From JADJOY01 sp046331705 [NCBI: bacterium] (lineage in GTDB: Bacteria; JADJOY01), in the NCBI GenBank assembly GCA_046331705.1, contig JAXLQJ010000047.1, positions 1 to 57,365 of the forward strand: DNA of 57,365 nt, given 5' to 3'. The notes below the pieces were generated by a model that was not told the DNA's origin, made no database searches, and saw nothing but the letters and a program-made list of their open reading frames with translations. This document shows positions 1-8,557 of this stretch, in pieces. How positions within the stretch are numbered: position 1 is the stretch's first letter; each line of letters begins with the position of its first letter. The translations under genes were made by a program, and so were the position numbers.

Positions 1-1300
1 GCCACGCGTAGAGAGCGAGCCAGACCAGGCCCACCGCCCATGCCGGGCCGAGCGCCGCGATCGAGCGCAATCCGCGCTCGATCCACGGTCCGACGGCGCG
101 ACGGCACCCGACCAGCAGCGCTCCCAGCGCGATTCCCACGGCGACCAGCGCGCGCGGCCCGAGAGCCCAGCGGCGCGGCTGATCGGGGAGGTTCTTGAGG
201 AAAACCTCGACCACGTAGGCATGCACGGTCGTGGACCAGGTGAGGACGCACCACGCACCGAGCACCAGCCCCACGCCGGCGAGCCACTTCTCCCCGCGCA
301 CGCCAGGTCGAACCAGCGCGTGCACGCCCAGCGCCGAGGCGAGCGGCAGCGCCACCAGCAACGCATCGATCCGCGTCACCAGCGTGAGCACGAGCAACGC
401 CGCCGCGGCCACGGCGTACGCGCGACCGCCGCCGCGGGCGAACGCCATCGCGCTCGCGAGCGCGGCGAAGCTCAGCGCCTGATCGGGGATCTCGGAGAGA
501 TGGCTGCGCCCGAACCACGCTTCGAGAACGCACGTCCCGACGACCGCCGCGGCTCCCGCGCCCACCCACGGACCATCCAGCTCCTCGCCGGTGCGGTGAA
601 TCCAAGCCAGCGCCAGGAGCGCGAAGGCGATCGTCACGCCGAGCGCCGGCTGGACGCCGAGAAAGCCGGTGACGATCGCGATCCACAGCGACGGCACGGG
701 CATGAACTGCGGCGCCACGCGGCCCTGCTCCTGATCCTCCAGGTAGAAGCCCGCCAGGCGCGGCGGCACTCCGCGGCGGCCGGGTCGCACCGGGTGAAAG
801 AACAGGTCGCGCTGCTCCGCCGGCAGATCGCGCACCAGCGGATCGACGAAACGGATCCCGCCGTGGCGGGCGAGCCGCACGCCGGCGGCCACGTAGACGC
901 CGTTGTCGCGGCCGCCGAACACGTCCTCGAAAGGCGGCCAGAGCGTGGTCGAGCCCACGGCGGCCAGCAGGATCACCAACGCCAGATCGCGAGGACGCGG
1001 CTTCGCGAACGCCGCCGGCGCGAGGCGACGCCGGCGCGCGAACGCGATCGCCGCGGGCACCCCGGCCAGCGCGGTCAGCACGCGCACGTCGAACCAGCCG
1101 AGCTGGGCGAGCCCGAGCGCGCTCCACGAGACCCACGCCACCGACAGCCCCACGCGGTGAAGCCAAGCGGCGAGGAACGGCGGCCGATCGTCGCGGCCGA
1201 GCAAGCGGTCCAGCGCCCAGCCGGGCGCCACGAGCAGCACCGTCAGCGCGAGCGCTCCCACGACCCACGCGCCCACGGTCGGCGGATCGAGCGGCATCAT
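1..1300 (-). CDS. Polytopic membrane protein, GT39-like (3' end outside window)
   Basis: The minus-strand frame opens with two ATG codons at 1300 and 1297 and stays open to the window edge, so at least 433 residues are present and the C-terminus is missing. The translation is strongly hydrophobic with many membrane segments. An extramembrane stretch, around codons 125-150, reads VYVAAGVRLARHGGIRFVDP. A second stretch includes WFGRSHLSEIPDQ, coded near 480-540. This layout resembles PMT/GT39-type membrane glycosyltransferases, which use polyprenyl-linked sugars, but I see no diagnostic catalytic motif. It lies 40 bases downstream of another GT39-like gene on the same strand, so the two probably share a transcript. 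The family call is inference. That it is a coding membrane protein is well supported. Confidence 0.75.
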   Translation of the reverse strand, partial: MMPLDPPTVGAWVVGALALTVLLVAPGWALDRLLGRDDRPPFLAAWLHRVGLSVAWVSWSALGLAQLGWFDVRVLTALAGVPAAIAFARRRRLAPAAFAKPRPRDLALVILLAAVGSTTLWPPFEDVFGGRDNGVYVAAGVRLARHGGIRFVDPLVRDLPAEQRDLFFHPVRPGRRGVPPRLAGFYLEDQEQGRVAPQFMPVPSLWIAIVTGFLGVQPALGVTIAFALLALAWIHRTGEELDGPWVGAGAAAVVGTCVLEAWFGRSHLSEIPDQALSFAALASAMAFARGGGRAYAVAAAALLVLTLVTRIDALLVALPLASALGVHALVRPGVRGEKWLAGVGLVLGAWCVLTWSTTVHAYVVEVFLKNLPDQPRRWALGPRALVAVGIALGALLVGCRRAVGPWIERGLRSIAALGPAWAVGLVWLALYAW

Positions 1301-1340
1301 GCGAGTGCCCACGAGCGCGTCGCTGCGCTCCGCCGCCCGT

Positions 1341-2765
1341 TCACGGGGGCGAGTTCGTCGAATAGAAACGCGAGCGGTTCGTCAGGTAGTCGGTGAGCAG
1401 GCCGATCAGCTTGGGCGGGACCTCGACCACCTGGTTGCGCGCGATCACGGACATCGGCACGGGATCGGCGCGCGAGATCATCCCCGTCGCGTACTGGACG
1501 ATGAGCTCGACGTTCCAGAGCGTGCCGAGCGCGAGCGCTCCCACCAGCGCGGGCTTCGCCCAGCGGCGCTCCGTCACCAGCCGCTCGGCCAGATACACCC
1601 AGCCCACCGCGAGCACCGGCAGCGTGGCGATGAGCCGCCGCGCGCCGAAGCTCGCCCCCGCTTCCCAGCTCGCGTACGCCGAGCTGGTCCACACCTGCAG
1701 CGCGAAGTACGCGAGCAGCGGCAGCGCCAGCCGCGGGTCGCGGCGCGCCAGCCACACGAGCCCCACCAAGCCGGGAAACGCGAGCGGCGACCACGAGAAG
1801 AACCCGTGCCAACCCGAGAAGAGCAGGCCGAAGACCGCCGGCGAGGTCCACATCAGCTTGCGGGTCGCCTCCTGATGAGGGCCGAAGGTGCCGTCGAGGA
1901 CGCGATAACAAGCGATCTGCGGCGCGAACACCACCGCAAACGCCGCCAGCGCCGCGAGACCGAGTCCCACGGTGCGCAGCGCGCCGCGCCGATCGCCCGC
2001 GCGTATCGCCGCCCCAAGCGCCAGCGCCGCGTCGATACCGGGCAGCAGCATCAGCAGCGCGTCTTGCTCGCGCACCATCGCCGTGAGGCCCGAGAGCGCG
2101 CCCAGCCCGAGCCATTGCCCGAGCGAGCGGCGCTCGCGCGTGCGTTCCCACAGCACCACCACCGCCGTGGACAGGAAGAACGAGTTCGCGTGCGACATCG
2201 GCGGCGTCACGTACACGTAGAAGAAGAGATTCGTGCCGAGCCAGAGCGCCGCCGCCACCACCGTCGCCGTGAAGCGGCGCGCGCGTCCGCGCATCCAGCC
2301 GTAGAGCAGCAGCAAGCCGACGGCGCCGTACGCCACCGACGAATAGCAGATGGCGCGCACGTACGGACGCTCGTAGCCGGTTCGCGCCGGGCTTCCCACC
2401 AGCGCCAGCCAGCCATCCACCGCCAGGTAGGCCGGCGCCCACAGCAGCGACGAGCCTGCCGGGTTCACGTTCCGCCACAGCCCCGTACGCGTGCGGGTGG
2501 TCTCCAGCCACGCCTGCCACTCGGCGTGCTTCGCCGGGTCACGGGGCGCGTAGTGCTGGTATTCGTTCAGGAAGTCGAGATCGCCGTCCTTGAGCAGCGA
2601 GCGCAAGTAGCTCGAGTACGCGACCTCGTCGCTCGCGTAGATGCGCGTCGTGACGAGCGGCAGGCTGAGCACCACGAGCGCCGCGAGCACCGCGACCTCG
2701 CGCCACGGAAAGCGCGCGCACGGGCGAGCCGGGTCGACGGGTGCGAAGGCGTCGCGAAGAGACAT
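1341..2765 (-). CDS. Polytopic membrane protein, GT39/PMT-like
   Basis: This 474-residue protein begins MSLRDAFAPVDPARPCARF and is followed by a first membrane helix (around residues 24-42). It then has an extracytoplasmic loop with an acidic pair in YASDEVAYSSYLRSLLKDGD, which resembles the loop-1 Asp/Glu of GT39 enzymes. About ten hydrophobic segments follow, with HANSFFLSTAVVVLWERTRER in the middle. The frame could be extended upstream to 3056, but that extension is Arg/Pro-rich, non-conserved and overlaps the decayed sulfatase remnant, so I chose the ATG at 2765. It is likely a membrane sugar transferase or related envelope protein. The substrate cannot be told from sequence. Confidence 0.8.
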   Translation of the reverse strand: MSLRDAFAPVDPARPCARFPWREVAVLAALVVLSLPLVTTRIYASDEVAYSSYLRSLLKDGDLDFLNEYQHYAPRDPAKHAEWQAWLETTRTRTGLWRNVNPAGSSLLWAPAYLAVDGWLALVGSPARTGYERPYVRAICYSSVAYGAVGLLLLYGWMRGRARRFTATVVAAALWLGTNLFFYVYVTPPMSHANSFFLSTAVVVLWERTRERRSLGQWLGLGALSGLTAMVREQDALLMLLPGIDAALALGAAIRAGDRRGALRTVGLGLAALAAFAVVFAPQIACYRVLDGTFGPHQEATRKLMWTSPAVFGLLFSGWHGFFSWSPLAFPGLVGLVWLARRDPRLALPLLAYFALQVWTSSAYASWEAGASFGARRLIATLPVLAVGWVYLAERLVTERRWAKPALVGALALGTLWNVELIVQYATGMISRADPVPMSVIARNQVVEVPPKLIGLLTDYLTNRSRFYSTNSPP

Positions 2766-3577
2766 GGTGCGATGAGCGCGGGGCGTGCGGCTGGCCGCTG
2801 ACATAGCACAGCAACGTGCTCGCTGTGCGCTCGGCGCGGCGCCGGTGGCGGCGGTGGGCGCCGCGCTCGGTCGCTCTCGCCGAGGTTTCGCAGGCGCGCG
2901 CTTCGTCGGCGCGTGCGGGTGCGAGCACGCCCGGCGTGGTGGGCTCGGCGAGCGCTCGCGACGCGGCGCTCGACGGCGCGTGCGCGTCCATCCGGTTCCC
3001 GAGCGAGAACCGCGGTCGCGGCGTGCTGGCGGGCCACTCGTCGGCGCGCGCCGCAAACGTCGCGCTCGACGCCGGCGCGGCCGAGGCCGGAGCGGCCGAG
3101 GCTCTCGGCGAGCGTGGTGACGGCCGTGTCCAAGCGCCGCTGCACCAGCTCGACGCGCTCGCGCCCACGCTCGCCCCTCATCGTCCGCAGCACGGCGCTC
3201 TGGGCAGCGTGCGACGACGGCAGCAACCCGGTGAGCAAGCTCGCGTGCCCCGGGAGGGTCCAGCTCGCGTTCGAGAACGCCGCGCCGTGGACGTCCGCAC
3301 GCGTGGCGAATCGCTCGAGCTCACGGCGGGTGGGCGCGCCGTCTCCGAAGCGTGACAGGTGGCGCGCGGAGAGCGTGTCCAGCGCCACGAGGATGACGTC
3401 GGGGCGGTCGCCGGCGCTCGCGACCGCAGCCGGCGACGGTGCATCCGCGCGCCGCTCCAGCGCAGCGAAGCCGGGAGCGTTCGGATGGCTGGCGACGCTC
3501 GTCAGCGCGCCCGTCTCGAGCGCGGTGCGCACGCAGCACGCCGCGGGAGTCGACGCAGCGTCCCGCTGCACGACCAT
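2766..3577 (-). pseudogene. Truncated alkaline-phosphatase/sulfatase superfamily gene
   Basis: Between about 3409 and 3120 the minus strand encodes a clear N-terminal sulfatase-superfamily block: RPDVILVALDTLSARHLSRF, then SNASWTLPGHASLLTGLLPS, then TTLAESLGRSG. The Asp of LDT is the usual metal ligand. The nucleophile position reads T-L-P-G-H, so the Cys or Ser of true sulfatases (C/S-x-P-S-R) is replaced by Thr, and the usual Ser by Gly. After about 3120 the homology ends abruptly. The frame continues as Arg/Ala/Pro-rich sequence and would run 199 bases into the next gene. None of the three minus frames in 2766-3120 restores a sulfatase-like sequence. I read this as a 3'-truncated, decaying gene. 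It could be a short real protein, but loss of the second metal-site half argues against activity. Confidence 0.6.
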
Positions 3578-3688
3578 CGTCGATACCCGACCAAGCCACG
3601 CGCACGACGTCCAGCTTCCGCGAGCCTTCGTCTCGCGGCCTCGGGCGGGTCACCGTCTCCGCCTCCATCGCGCGTTATTTTCGCAGGC

Positions 3689-4702
3689 ATGACATTCGTC
3701 GAGGAGATCCGGGGCCGGTTGCCCGCGCGCCGCTTCTGGCTGGGTGTGGCGGTCACGGCGGTGCTCTTCGCGTGGATGGCGCACGCGGCCGACCTCGACG
3801 ATCTGCGCGCGTTGTGGCGGAACCGCCGCGCCGCACCGCTCGCCGCGGCGGCGCTCGCGTACTCGCTGGTGCTGGTGTGTCGCGCCATCCGCTATCGCGC
3901 CACCGGCGCCGCGCTGTCCGTGGCGCGGCTCTTCGCGGTGACGTCCCTGCACGGTTTTCTCAACCGGGTGCTGCCGGCGCGCGGGGGCGAGCTCGCGTAC
4001 GGCTACCTCGTGCGGCGTCTCGGCGGGGGATCGTTCACGGGCAGCATGCTCGGGTTGGTGCAGATCCGCATCCTCGATCTGGTGGCGGTCGCGGGCATCT
4101 GCGCGCTGGCGGTGGTGAACCACGTCGGCGACATCGGCCTCGACCGCGGCGACGCGATCGCCGTCGCGCTCACCGCGCTGGTGCTCTGCAGCGCGGGTTA
4201 CCTGGCGATCGGTCCGCTCATGCGCGTGGGAATCGCGCTGCTCCGGCGCTTCGCTCCCGAGCGCGCGCGCAGCGGGCGCATCGCCACGTTTCTCGAGCAT
4301 CTGGCCGAGCTCTCGGCGTCGACCGCCGCCACGCCGCCGCGCGTGCGAATGCGCCTGATCGCCGCGTCGCTGGGGGCGTGGATCTCGATCTACCTCTGCT
4401 ACTGGTGGGTGTTGCGCGGCGTCGGCGTGGAGCTCACGCTCAGCACCGTGATCCTCGGCGCCAGCGTCGCGAACCTCGCATCGAGCCTGCCGGTGACGCT
4501 GATCGGCAGCTTCGGAACGCTCGAAAGCGCCTGGACGCTCGCCTTCATCGCCCTCGGCATCAACCGGTCCACGGCCGTGGCGAGCGCCTGGATCGTGAGC
4601 CTCGCGACCCTCGCGTTCGGGGCGTGCTACGCGGTGGTGGGCTGGGCGACGCTCACCCGGATCGAGTCGCAGCCGGACCCGGATCGATCCCGAAGCTCTT
4701 GA
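3689..4702 (+). CDS. UPF0104 / LPG-synthase-TM flippase-like membrane protein
   Basis: This 337-residue protein starts at the ATG MTFVEEIRGRLPARRFWLG and has about eight membrane segments. NRVLPARGGELAYGYLVRR (around residues 92-110) matches the conserved R-x-G-E region of the lysylphosphatidylglycerol synthase transmembrane family (UPF0104, AglD-like). SSLPVTLIGSFGTLESAWT near residues 270-290 is a second conserved block. Proteins of this family often sit in glycolipid and polysaccharide loci and are thought to move or modify lipid-linked molecules. Here it lies among glycosyltransferases. Its last 50 bases overlap the 3' end of the convergent glycosyltransferase gene. The frame extends upstream to 3359, but that part is low-complexity and has no membrane character. 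Confidence 0.85.
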   Translation: MTFVEEIRGRLPARRFWLGVAVTAVLFAWMAHAADLDDLRALWRNRRAAPLAAAALAYSLVLVCRAIRYRATGAALSVARLFAVTSLHGFLNRVLPARGGELAYGYLVRRLGGGSFTGSMLGLVQIRILDLVAVAGICALAVVNHVGDIGLDRGDAIAVALTALVLCSAGYLAIGPLMRVGIALLRRFAPERARSGRIATFLEHLAELSASTAATPPRVRMRLIAASLGAWISIYLCYWWVLRGVGVELTLSTVILGASVANLASSLPVTLIGSFGTLESAWTLAFIALGINRSTAVASAWIVSLATLAFGACYAVVGWATLTRIESQPDPDRSRSS

Positions 4703-6035
4703 GCGCCTCCTCGACCTCGGCGACGAAGCGCCCGCCGAGACCACCCGGCAGCTCCACGGGCACTCCCAGGAACACCGCGTCGCGGATGCGCGCGCTGATC
4801 GCGCGCCGCCGCGCGACGAGCACGCGCTCGCGAACGTTGCCGAGGATCACCGAGCGCTCGACGAGCTCGGACGCGTGGGTCCGCAGGAACCGCAGCACTC
4901 CGGCGACCTCGGCGGCGTGAGTCGCGTGCTGCCGGGCATACGCACGGCCGCGCTGCCGCAGCGATTCCCGCAGCGCGGGGTTCGCGAGCACCTGGGCGGC
5001 GGCTTCCCCGCCGCCGAGCGTCGGGACCCTCGCCAGCGCGTCGAGCGGAATGTCTCCGAACGCCGCGAAATCGGCGACCGCGACCGGAATGCCCGCCGAG
5101 AGCCAGCGCGGCACCTCGATGGCGGTCCGGCCGAGGATGGGATCGCGCAGATCGACGACGCCGTCCCAATCCGGCAGATCGCCTTCGTCCGGCGGCGATC
5201 CCGCCAGCCAGCCCACCTGCGGGTCGTCTCCTACGCCCACGCCTTCGGCGCCCTGGAGCACGATCGCCGCGCCGGGGTCGGCGCGGCGCAGCGCGGCGGC
5301 CGCGGCGGCGGCCTCGTCGCGCTCGAGCGCGGAACCACCGACACGGACCAGATAGGCACGCTGGCCGGGCGCGACTGCCGCGACGCCGGCGCGCGCGAGC
5401 AGCTCCGCGCGCAGCTCCCGGCTCGCCGTCGCGGCCGCCACCCCGCGCGGCACCCAACCCACGAGGGGCGCGAGCTGGCCTTCGAGCCCGCGCACGCGTC
5501 GTTCCAGCGCCTGGGTGGGCACCAGCACCGCCGCCGCGGCCTCCAGGAAGAAGCGCAGCATGTCGAGCTCGCGAAAGAGCGCGTCGTGGCCGCCGCCCGC
5601 GGTCACGACCGGCGCGGCCAGCTCGCCCAGCGCGCCGTGCGCTTGCGCCATGCCGTCGTGGTAGTTGCGGGCGTCGCCCAGGTAGAGCGTGACGGTCTGG
5701 AAGTAGTGCTGCAGCGTCGCGTCGCGCAGCAGCACGATGGCGCCCGGTCGGTTGGATCGCTCGGCGTCGAGGCGACGGCCCACGAACTCGCACAGGTACG
5801 CGTCGTTGGCGAGGAAGTACAGGGTGTGATCGAACTCGCCGGCGAGATGGGCGTGCTCGAAACGCTGCTGGCTCTCGACGCGCAGACCCGCGGGTGGCGC
5901 GGTGGGGCGCGTGGGATCGACGCGCACGAAGACCGTGAGATCGACGTGACGCGCGAGCGCGCGGGCGAATCCGAGCGCGTCGCGGCCCTCGGGGCGATCG
6001 CCGTGGTCGACCGGTGCGAAGAGCGCGACACGCAT
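4653..6035 (-). CDS. Divergent GT-B type glycosyltransferase
   Basis: This 460-residue protein begins MRVALFAPVDHGDRPEGRD, the typical Rossmann start of a GT-B enzyme with a Gly-rich loop. Residues around 335-360 hold RTAIEVPRWLSAGIPVAVAD and FAAFGDIPLDALARVP, which correspond to the donor-binding E-x7-E region of GT4 enzymes but in a degenerate form. The last 70 residues contain ERVLVARRRAISARIRDAVF, of unknown role. It lies 22 bases after the GT4 gene that ends at 6058, so it is the last gene of that operon. It converges on the UPF0104 gene with a 50-base overlap. Envelope glycan assembly is inferred from context. The donor and acceptor are unknown. Confidence 0.8.
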   Translation of the reverse strand: MRVALFAPVDHGDRPEGRDALGFARALARHVDLTVFVRVDPTRPTAPPAGLRVESQQRFEHAHLAGEFDHTLYFLANDAYLCEFVGRRLDAERSNRPGAIVLLRDATLQHYFQTVTLYLGDARNYHDGMAQAHGALGELAAPVVTAGGGHDALFRELDMLRFFLEAAAAVLVPTQALERRVRGLEGQLAPLVGWVPRGVAAATASRELRAELLARAGVAAVAPGQRAYLVRVGGSALERDEAAAAAAALRRADPGAAIVLQGAEGVGVGDDPQVGWLAGSPPDEGDLPDWDGVVDLRDPILGRTAIEVPRWLSAGIPVAVADFAAFGDIPLDALARVPTLGGGEAAAQVLANPALRESLRQRGRAYARQHATHAAEVAGVLRFLRTHASELVERSVILGNVRERVLVARRRAISARIRDAVFLGVPVELPGGLGGRFVAEVEEALKSFGIDPGPAATRSG

Positions 6036-6057
6036 GATCGACCCGATCCGCGCCGGC

Positions 6058-7092
6058 TCAGTCCGAGGTCAGCGCGTCGAGCACACCGTCCCACGAGATC
6101 GACGCGACGCGCGCGTACCCTTCCTCGCCGAGCGCCCGCGCGCGGCGACGATCGGCGGCGAGGGCTTCGATCGCCGCGGCGAACTCGCGCGGCTCCGGTG
6201 GGACCACCTTGCCCGAGACCTCGTCGCCGACGAACTCGAGAACGCCACCCGAGTCGGGCGCGGTGAGCACCGGCTTGCCCGACAGGAACGCCTCGAGCGT
6301 GACGTAGCCGTAGTCCTCGTCGTAGGGCGCGAAGTAGACGGCGAGCGAGCGGGCGTAAAGATCGACGATCGCATCGTCGTCGATGCGCCCCGCGAACACC
6401 ACCCGCTCACCGAGGCCGAGCTCGCCCGCGCGGCGCTCCAGGGCACCGCGCTCGGGCCCGTCGCCGGCGATGATGGCGCGCAGCGGCGGACGCACGTACG
6501 CCATCGCCTCCACCAGCAGCTCGATGCGCTTGGTGCGATCGAGCCGGCTCACGGTGAACACGAAGTCCTCGGCCTCGCCGCGGCGGGTGCGGCCGGCGAG
6601 CGGCGGCGGATGGTAGAGGCACTGCCCGTCGAAGCCGGTGGTCCTGCGCAGCCGGTCGGCGACGGTTTGCGAGATGGTGAAGATGCGGCGTGCCTCGCCG
6701 AGGCCGACGCGATCGAGCCGGTGGATCGCGTCGCGCACCACGTCGTCCATCCCCGTCCCTTCCCACGCCGAGAGCCGCGTGCCGTAGAGCTCGTAGACCT
6801 CGCGCATCTGGTGGAAGAGCCACACCACCTTGCGCGAATGGCGCACCAGGTACGACGGAAACTTGGTGGGGACGAAGAGGTCGACCGACTCGCCGTAGCT
6901 CTCCTCCACGTCGAGCAGCCGCCACAGCAGGCACATCTTCACGATCTCGGGTCGCGGCAGCATGCGCAGCGGGATGCGCAGCACGTCGGTGCGATGGCCG
7001 CGCGCCGCCAGCCTTCGCTCCAGCCCGTCCACGAGCGCCTCCGCACCGCCGCGGGTGAAGGGCGCCTGCACGGCGCCGAGCAGGATCTTCAC
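6058..7092 (-). CDS. GT4 family glycosyltransferase
   Basis: This 344-residue GT-B enzyme starts at a GTG giving MKILLGAVQAPFTRGGAEAL, with the Gly-Gly-Ala acceptor-side loop of GT4 proteins. The donor domain shows FTVSRLDRTKRIELLVEAM, then AGDGPERGALERRAGELGLG, then DEDYGYVTLEAFLSGKPVLT with the E-x7-E spacing and SGGVLEFV. This is a complete GT4 architecture. The GTG overlaps the stop of the upstream TrmJ-like gene as GTGA, which decides the start. The frame could extend to 7632, but that part lies inside the methyltransferase gene. It probably adds a sugar to a lipid-linked surface glycan. Confidence 0.9.
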   Translation of the reverse strand: MKILLGAVQAPFTRGGAEALVDGLERRLAARGHRTDVLRIPLRMLPRPEIVKMCLLWRLLDVEESYGESVDLFVPTKFPSYLVRHSRKVVWLFHQMREVYELYGTRLSAWEGTGMDDVVRDAIHRLDRVGLGEARRIFTISQTVADRLRRTTGFDGQCLYHPPPLAGRTRRGEAEDFVFTVSRLDRTKRIELLVEAMAYVRPPLRAIIAGDGPERGALERRAGELGLGERVVFAGRIDDDAIVDLYARSLAVYFAPYDEDYGYVTLEAFLSGKPVLTAPDSGGVLEFVGDEVSGKVVPPEPREFAAAIEALAADRRRARALGEEGYARVASISWDGVLDALTSD

Positions 7093-7853
7093 GGGGCGGC
7101 CTCGGACCCGTGCGGCGCCAGATGCGATTCGATCTGCCCCACCAGGCCGTGGAGGATGCGCACCTCGCGTGGGTCGAGCTCCAGGCGCGCCAGCGCGGCG
7201 AGCAGCTTGGGACGCATGTGTCCCGGGTCCGCGTCCGCCACGAAGCCGATCCGCCCGAAGAGCGCGAGCAGGCGGCTGGCGAGATGCGCGCGCTCGTCGC
7301 GCCGCTCGCGTCCCTCGGGCACCCGGCGCACGGCTTCCGCGGCGAACGCGTGCAGCACGACGGCGACCGCGAGCGCGAGGTTGAGCGACGGGCTGCCGCC
7401 GGTCGGGATCGAGAGATACGCCCACGCCGTCGCGCATTCGTCGCGGCTCAGGCCCTGGTCTTCCGAGCCGAACACGATCGCCGCGCGCGTCTGCGGCAGT
7501 TGCTCGAGGAGCACCCGCGCCGCCGACGCCGGGGTGAGCGGGTTGGGACGGTGCCGGCCGCCGAACCGGCTCACCGCGAGCGCGAGGTCGCTGCCCTCGA
7601 GCGCCGACGCGAGATCGTCGTGCCTCTGGCACGCGTCGAGGATCGGGCGGCCCGCCATGGCCAACGTGCGCGCTTCCAGGTCGATCGGCGCGCGCGGTCG
7701 CACCAGGCGCAGGTCGCCGAAGCCGGCGCTCGCCATCGCCCGCGCCACCAGGCCGAGATTGCCCGCGTACTTGGGCTCGACGAGCACCACTCGGAAGCGG
7801 CGCAGCTCGTCCGTCAGATCACGGGTGAAGGGCGATGGAACCGCGTCTCGCAT
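7089..7853 (-). CDS. trmJ: SpoU/TrmH-class RNA 2'-O-methyltransferase, TrmJ-like
   Basis: This 254-residue protein carries the SPOUT knot motifs of the TrmJ group in order: VLVEPKYAGNLGLVARAM, then AAIVFGSEDQGLSRDECA, then SIPTGGSPSLNLALAVAV. TrmJ methylates the 2'-OH of nucleotide 32 in some tRNAs using SAM. Length and the C-terminal helical tail (LHGLVGQIESHLAPHG) match the family. I chose the ATG at 7853 (MRDAVPSPFTRDLTDELRR) because the frame upstream is Arg-rich and lies inside the preceding lipoprotein gene. It is translationally coupled to the downstream GT4 by GTGA. A housekeeping RNA gene inside a glycan operon is unremarkable in compact genomes. TrmJ versus another TrmH-like enzyme is not fully certain. 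Confidence 0.85.
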   Translation of the reverse strand: MRDAVPSPFTRDLTDELRRFRVVLVEPKYAGNLGLVARAMASAGFGDLRLVRPRAPIDLEARTLAMAGRPILDACQRHDDLASALEGSDLALAVSRFGGRHRPNPLTPASAARVLLEQLPQTRAAIVFGSEDQGLSRDECATAWAYLSIPTGGSPSLNLALAVAVVLHAFAAEAVRRVPEGRERRDERAHLASRLLALFGRIGFVADADPGHMRPKLLAALARLELDPREVRILHGLVGQIESHLAPHGSEAAP

Positions 7854-7900
7854 GGTGGAAACCGACCCACGACTCGGCGCGACCGATCGCGGGGCGCGTC

Positions 7901-8533
7901 TCAGCGCCCCGAGACGGGAACGTCCACGCGGGTGCGCGCCGGCGCATCGACACCCGCGTCCGCTGGCGCCGAGGGCGCGCTCGCGGAACCGGCCGCCGGC
8001 GTGGCGCCCGGATACTCGCGCCTCAACGCGTCGATCTCGCGCAGCGTGTCGAGGCGCTTGTCGAGATCCGTCTTGCGCGCCGTATCCGGGAAGCGCGCGA
8101 GGAAGTCCTCGATCAAGAGCTTGCGCTGCTCCGGCTCGGCGGTCTTGAGCTTGTCGAGGAGCACGCGGTATTCCTCGTTCTCCACCACGTTGCGCTCGAG
8201 CACGCGCGCACGACTGCGGTCGCGCAGCTCGCGCGCCGCCGGACCGAGCGGGCTCTCGGGGAAATCGGTGAGGAACGAATCCCACGCGGCGAACGCCGCG
8301 TCGGGAGTCTCGGTCTGCTCCAGCAGATAGGTGTCGATGAACCGGGCGTGCTCGTCGCTCTCGAGATCCTTGACCCGCGACTGAGCGCTCTCGAGCGACT
8401 TGCCGAGCTCCTCGACCTTGCTCTCGAGCGTCTCGATGCGCGCGTAGTACTCGGCTTCGCGGCACTCACCGCTGTCGATGACGCTGCAACCGCCGAGCAG
8501 CGTCACCCCGAGCAAGGCCAGTGCGAGTCGCAT
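7901..8533 (-). CDS. Coiled-coil outer-membrane lipoprotein, unknown function
   Basis: This 210-residue protein has a lipoprotein signal, MRLALALLGVTLLGGC, with lipobox LGGC and Cys16. It is followed by a heptad-rich helix (ETLESKVEELGKSLESAQSR). The middle part has tetratricopeptide-like features (AAFAAWDSFLTDFPESPLG and KLLIEDFLARFPD), typical of YfiO/YbgF-like periplasmic proteins. The C-terminal 40 residues are Ala/Pro/Ser-rich and probably disordered. It sits between ugd (24 bases upstream) and trmJ (47 bases downstream). It may organise envelope assembly, but no specific function can be given. Confidence 0.8.
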   Translation of the reverse strand: MRLALALLGVTLLGGCSVIDSGECREAEYYARIETLESKVEELGKSLESAQSRVKDLESDEHARFIDTYLLEQTETPDAAFAAWDSFLTDFPESPLGPAARELRDRSRARVLERNVVENEEYRVLLDKLKTAEPEQRKLLIEDFLARFPDTARKTDLDKRLDTLREIDALRREYPGATPAAGSASAPSAPADAGVDAPARTRVDVPVSGR

Positions 8534-8557
8534 GGTCGGCCGCGCCCCGGCTGCGGC

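Noticed and set aside
2766-3060. Upstream extension of the GT39-like gene to 3056
   Set aside because: The extra residues are Arg/Pro/Ala-rich and overlap the sulfatase remnant. The ATG at 2765 gives a normal membrane protein.
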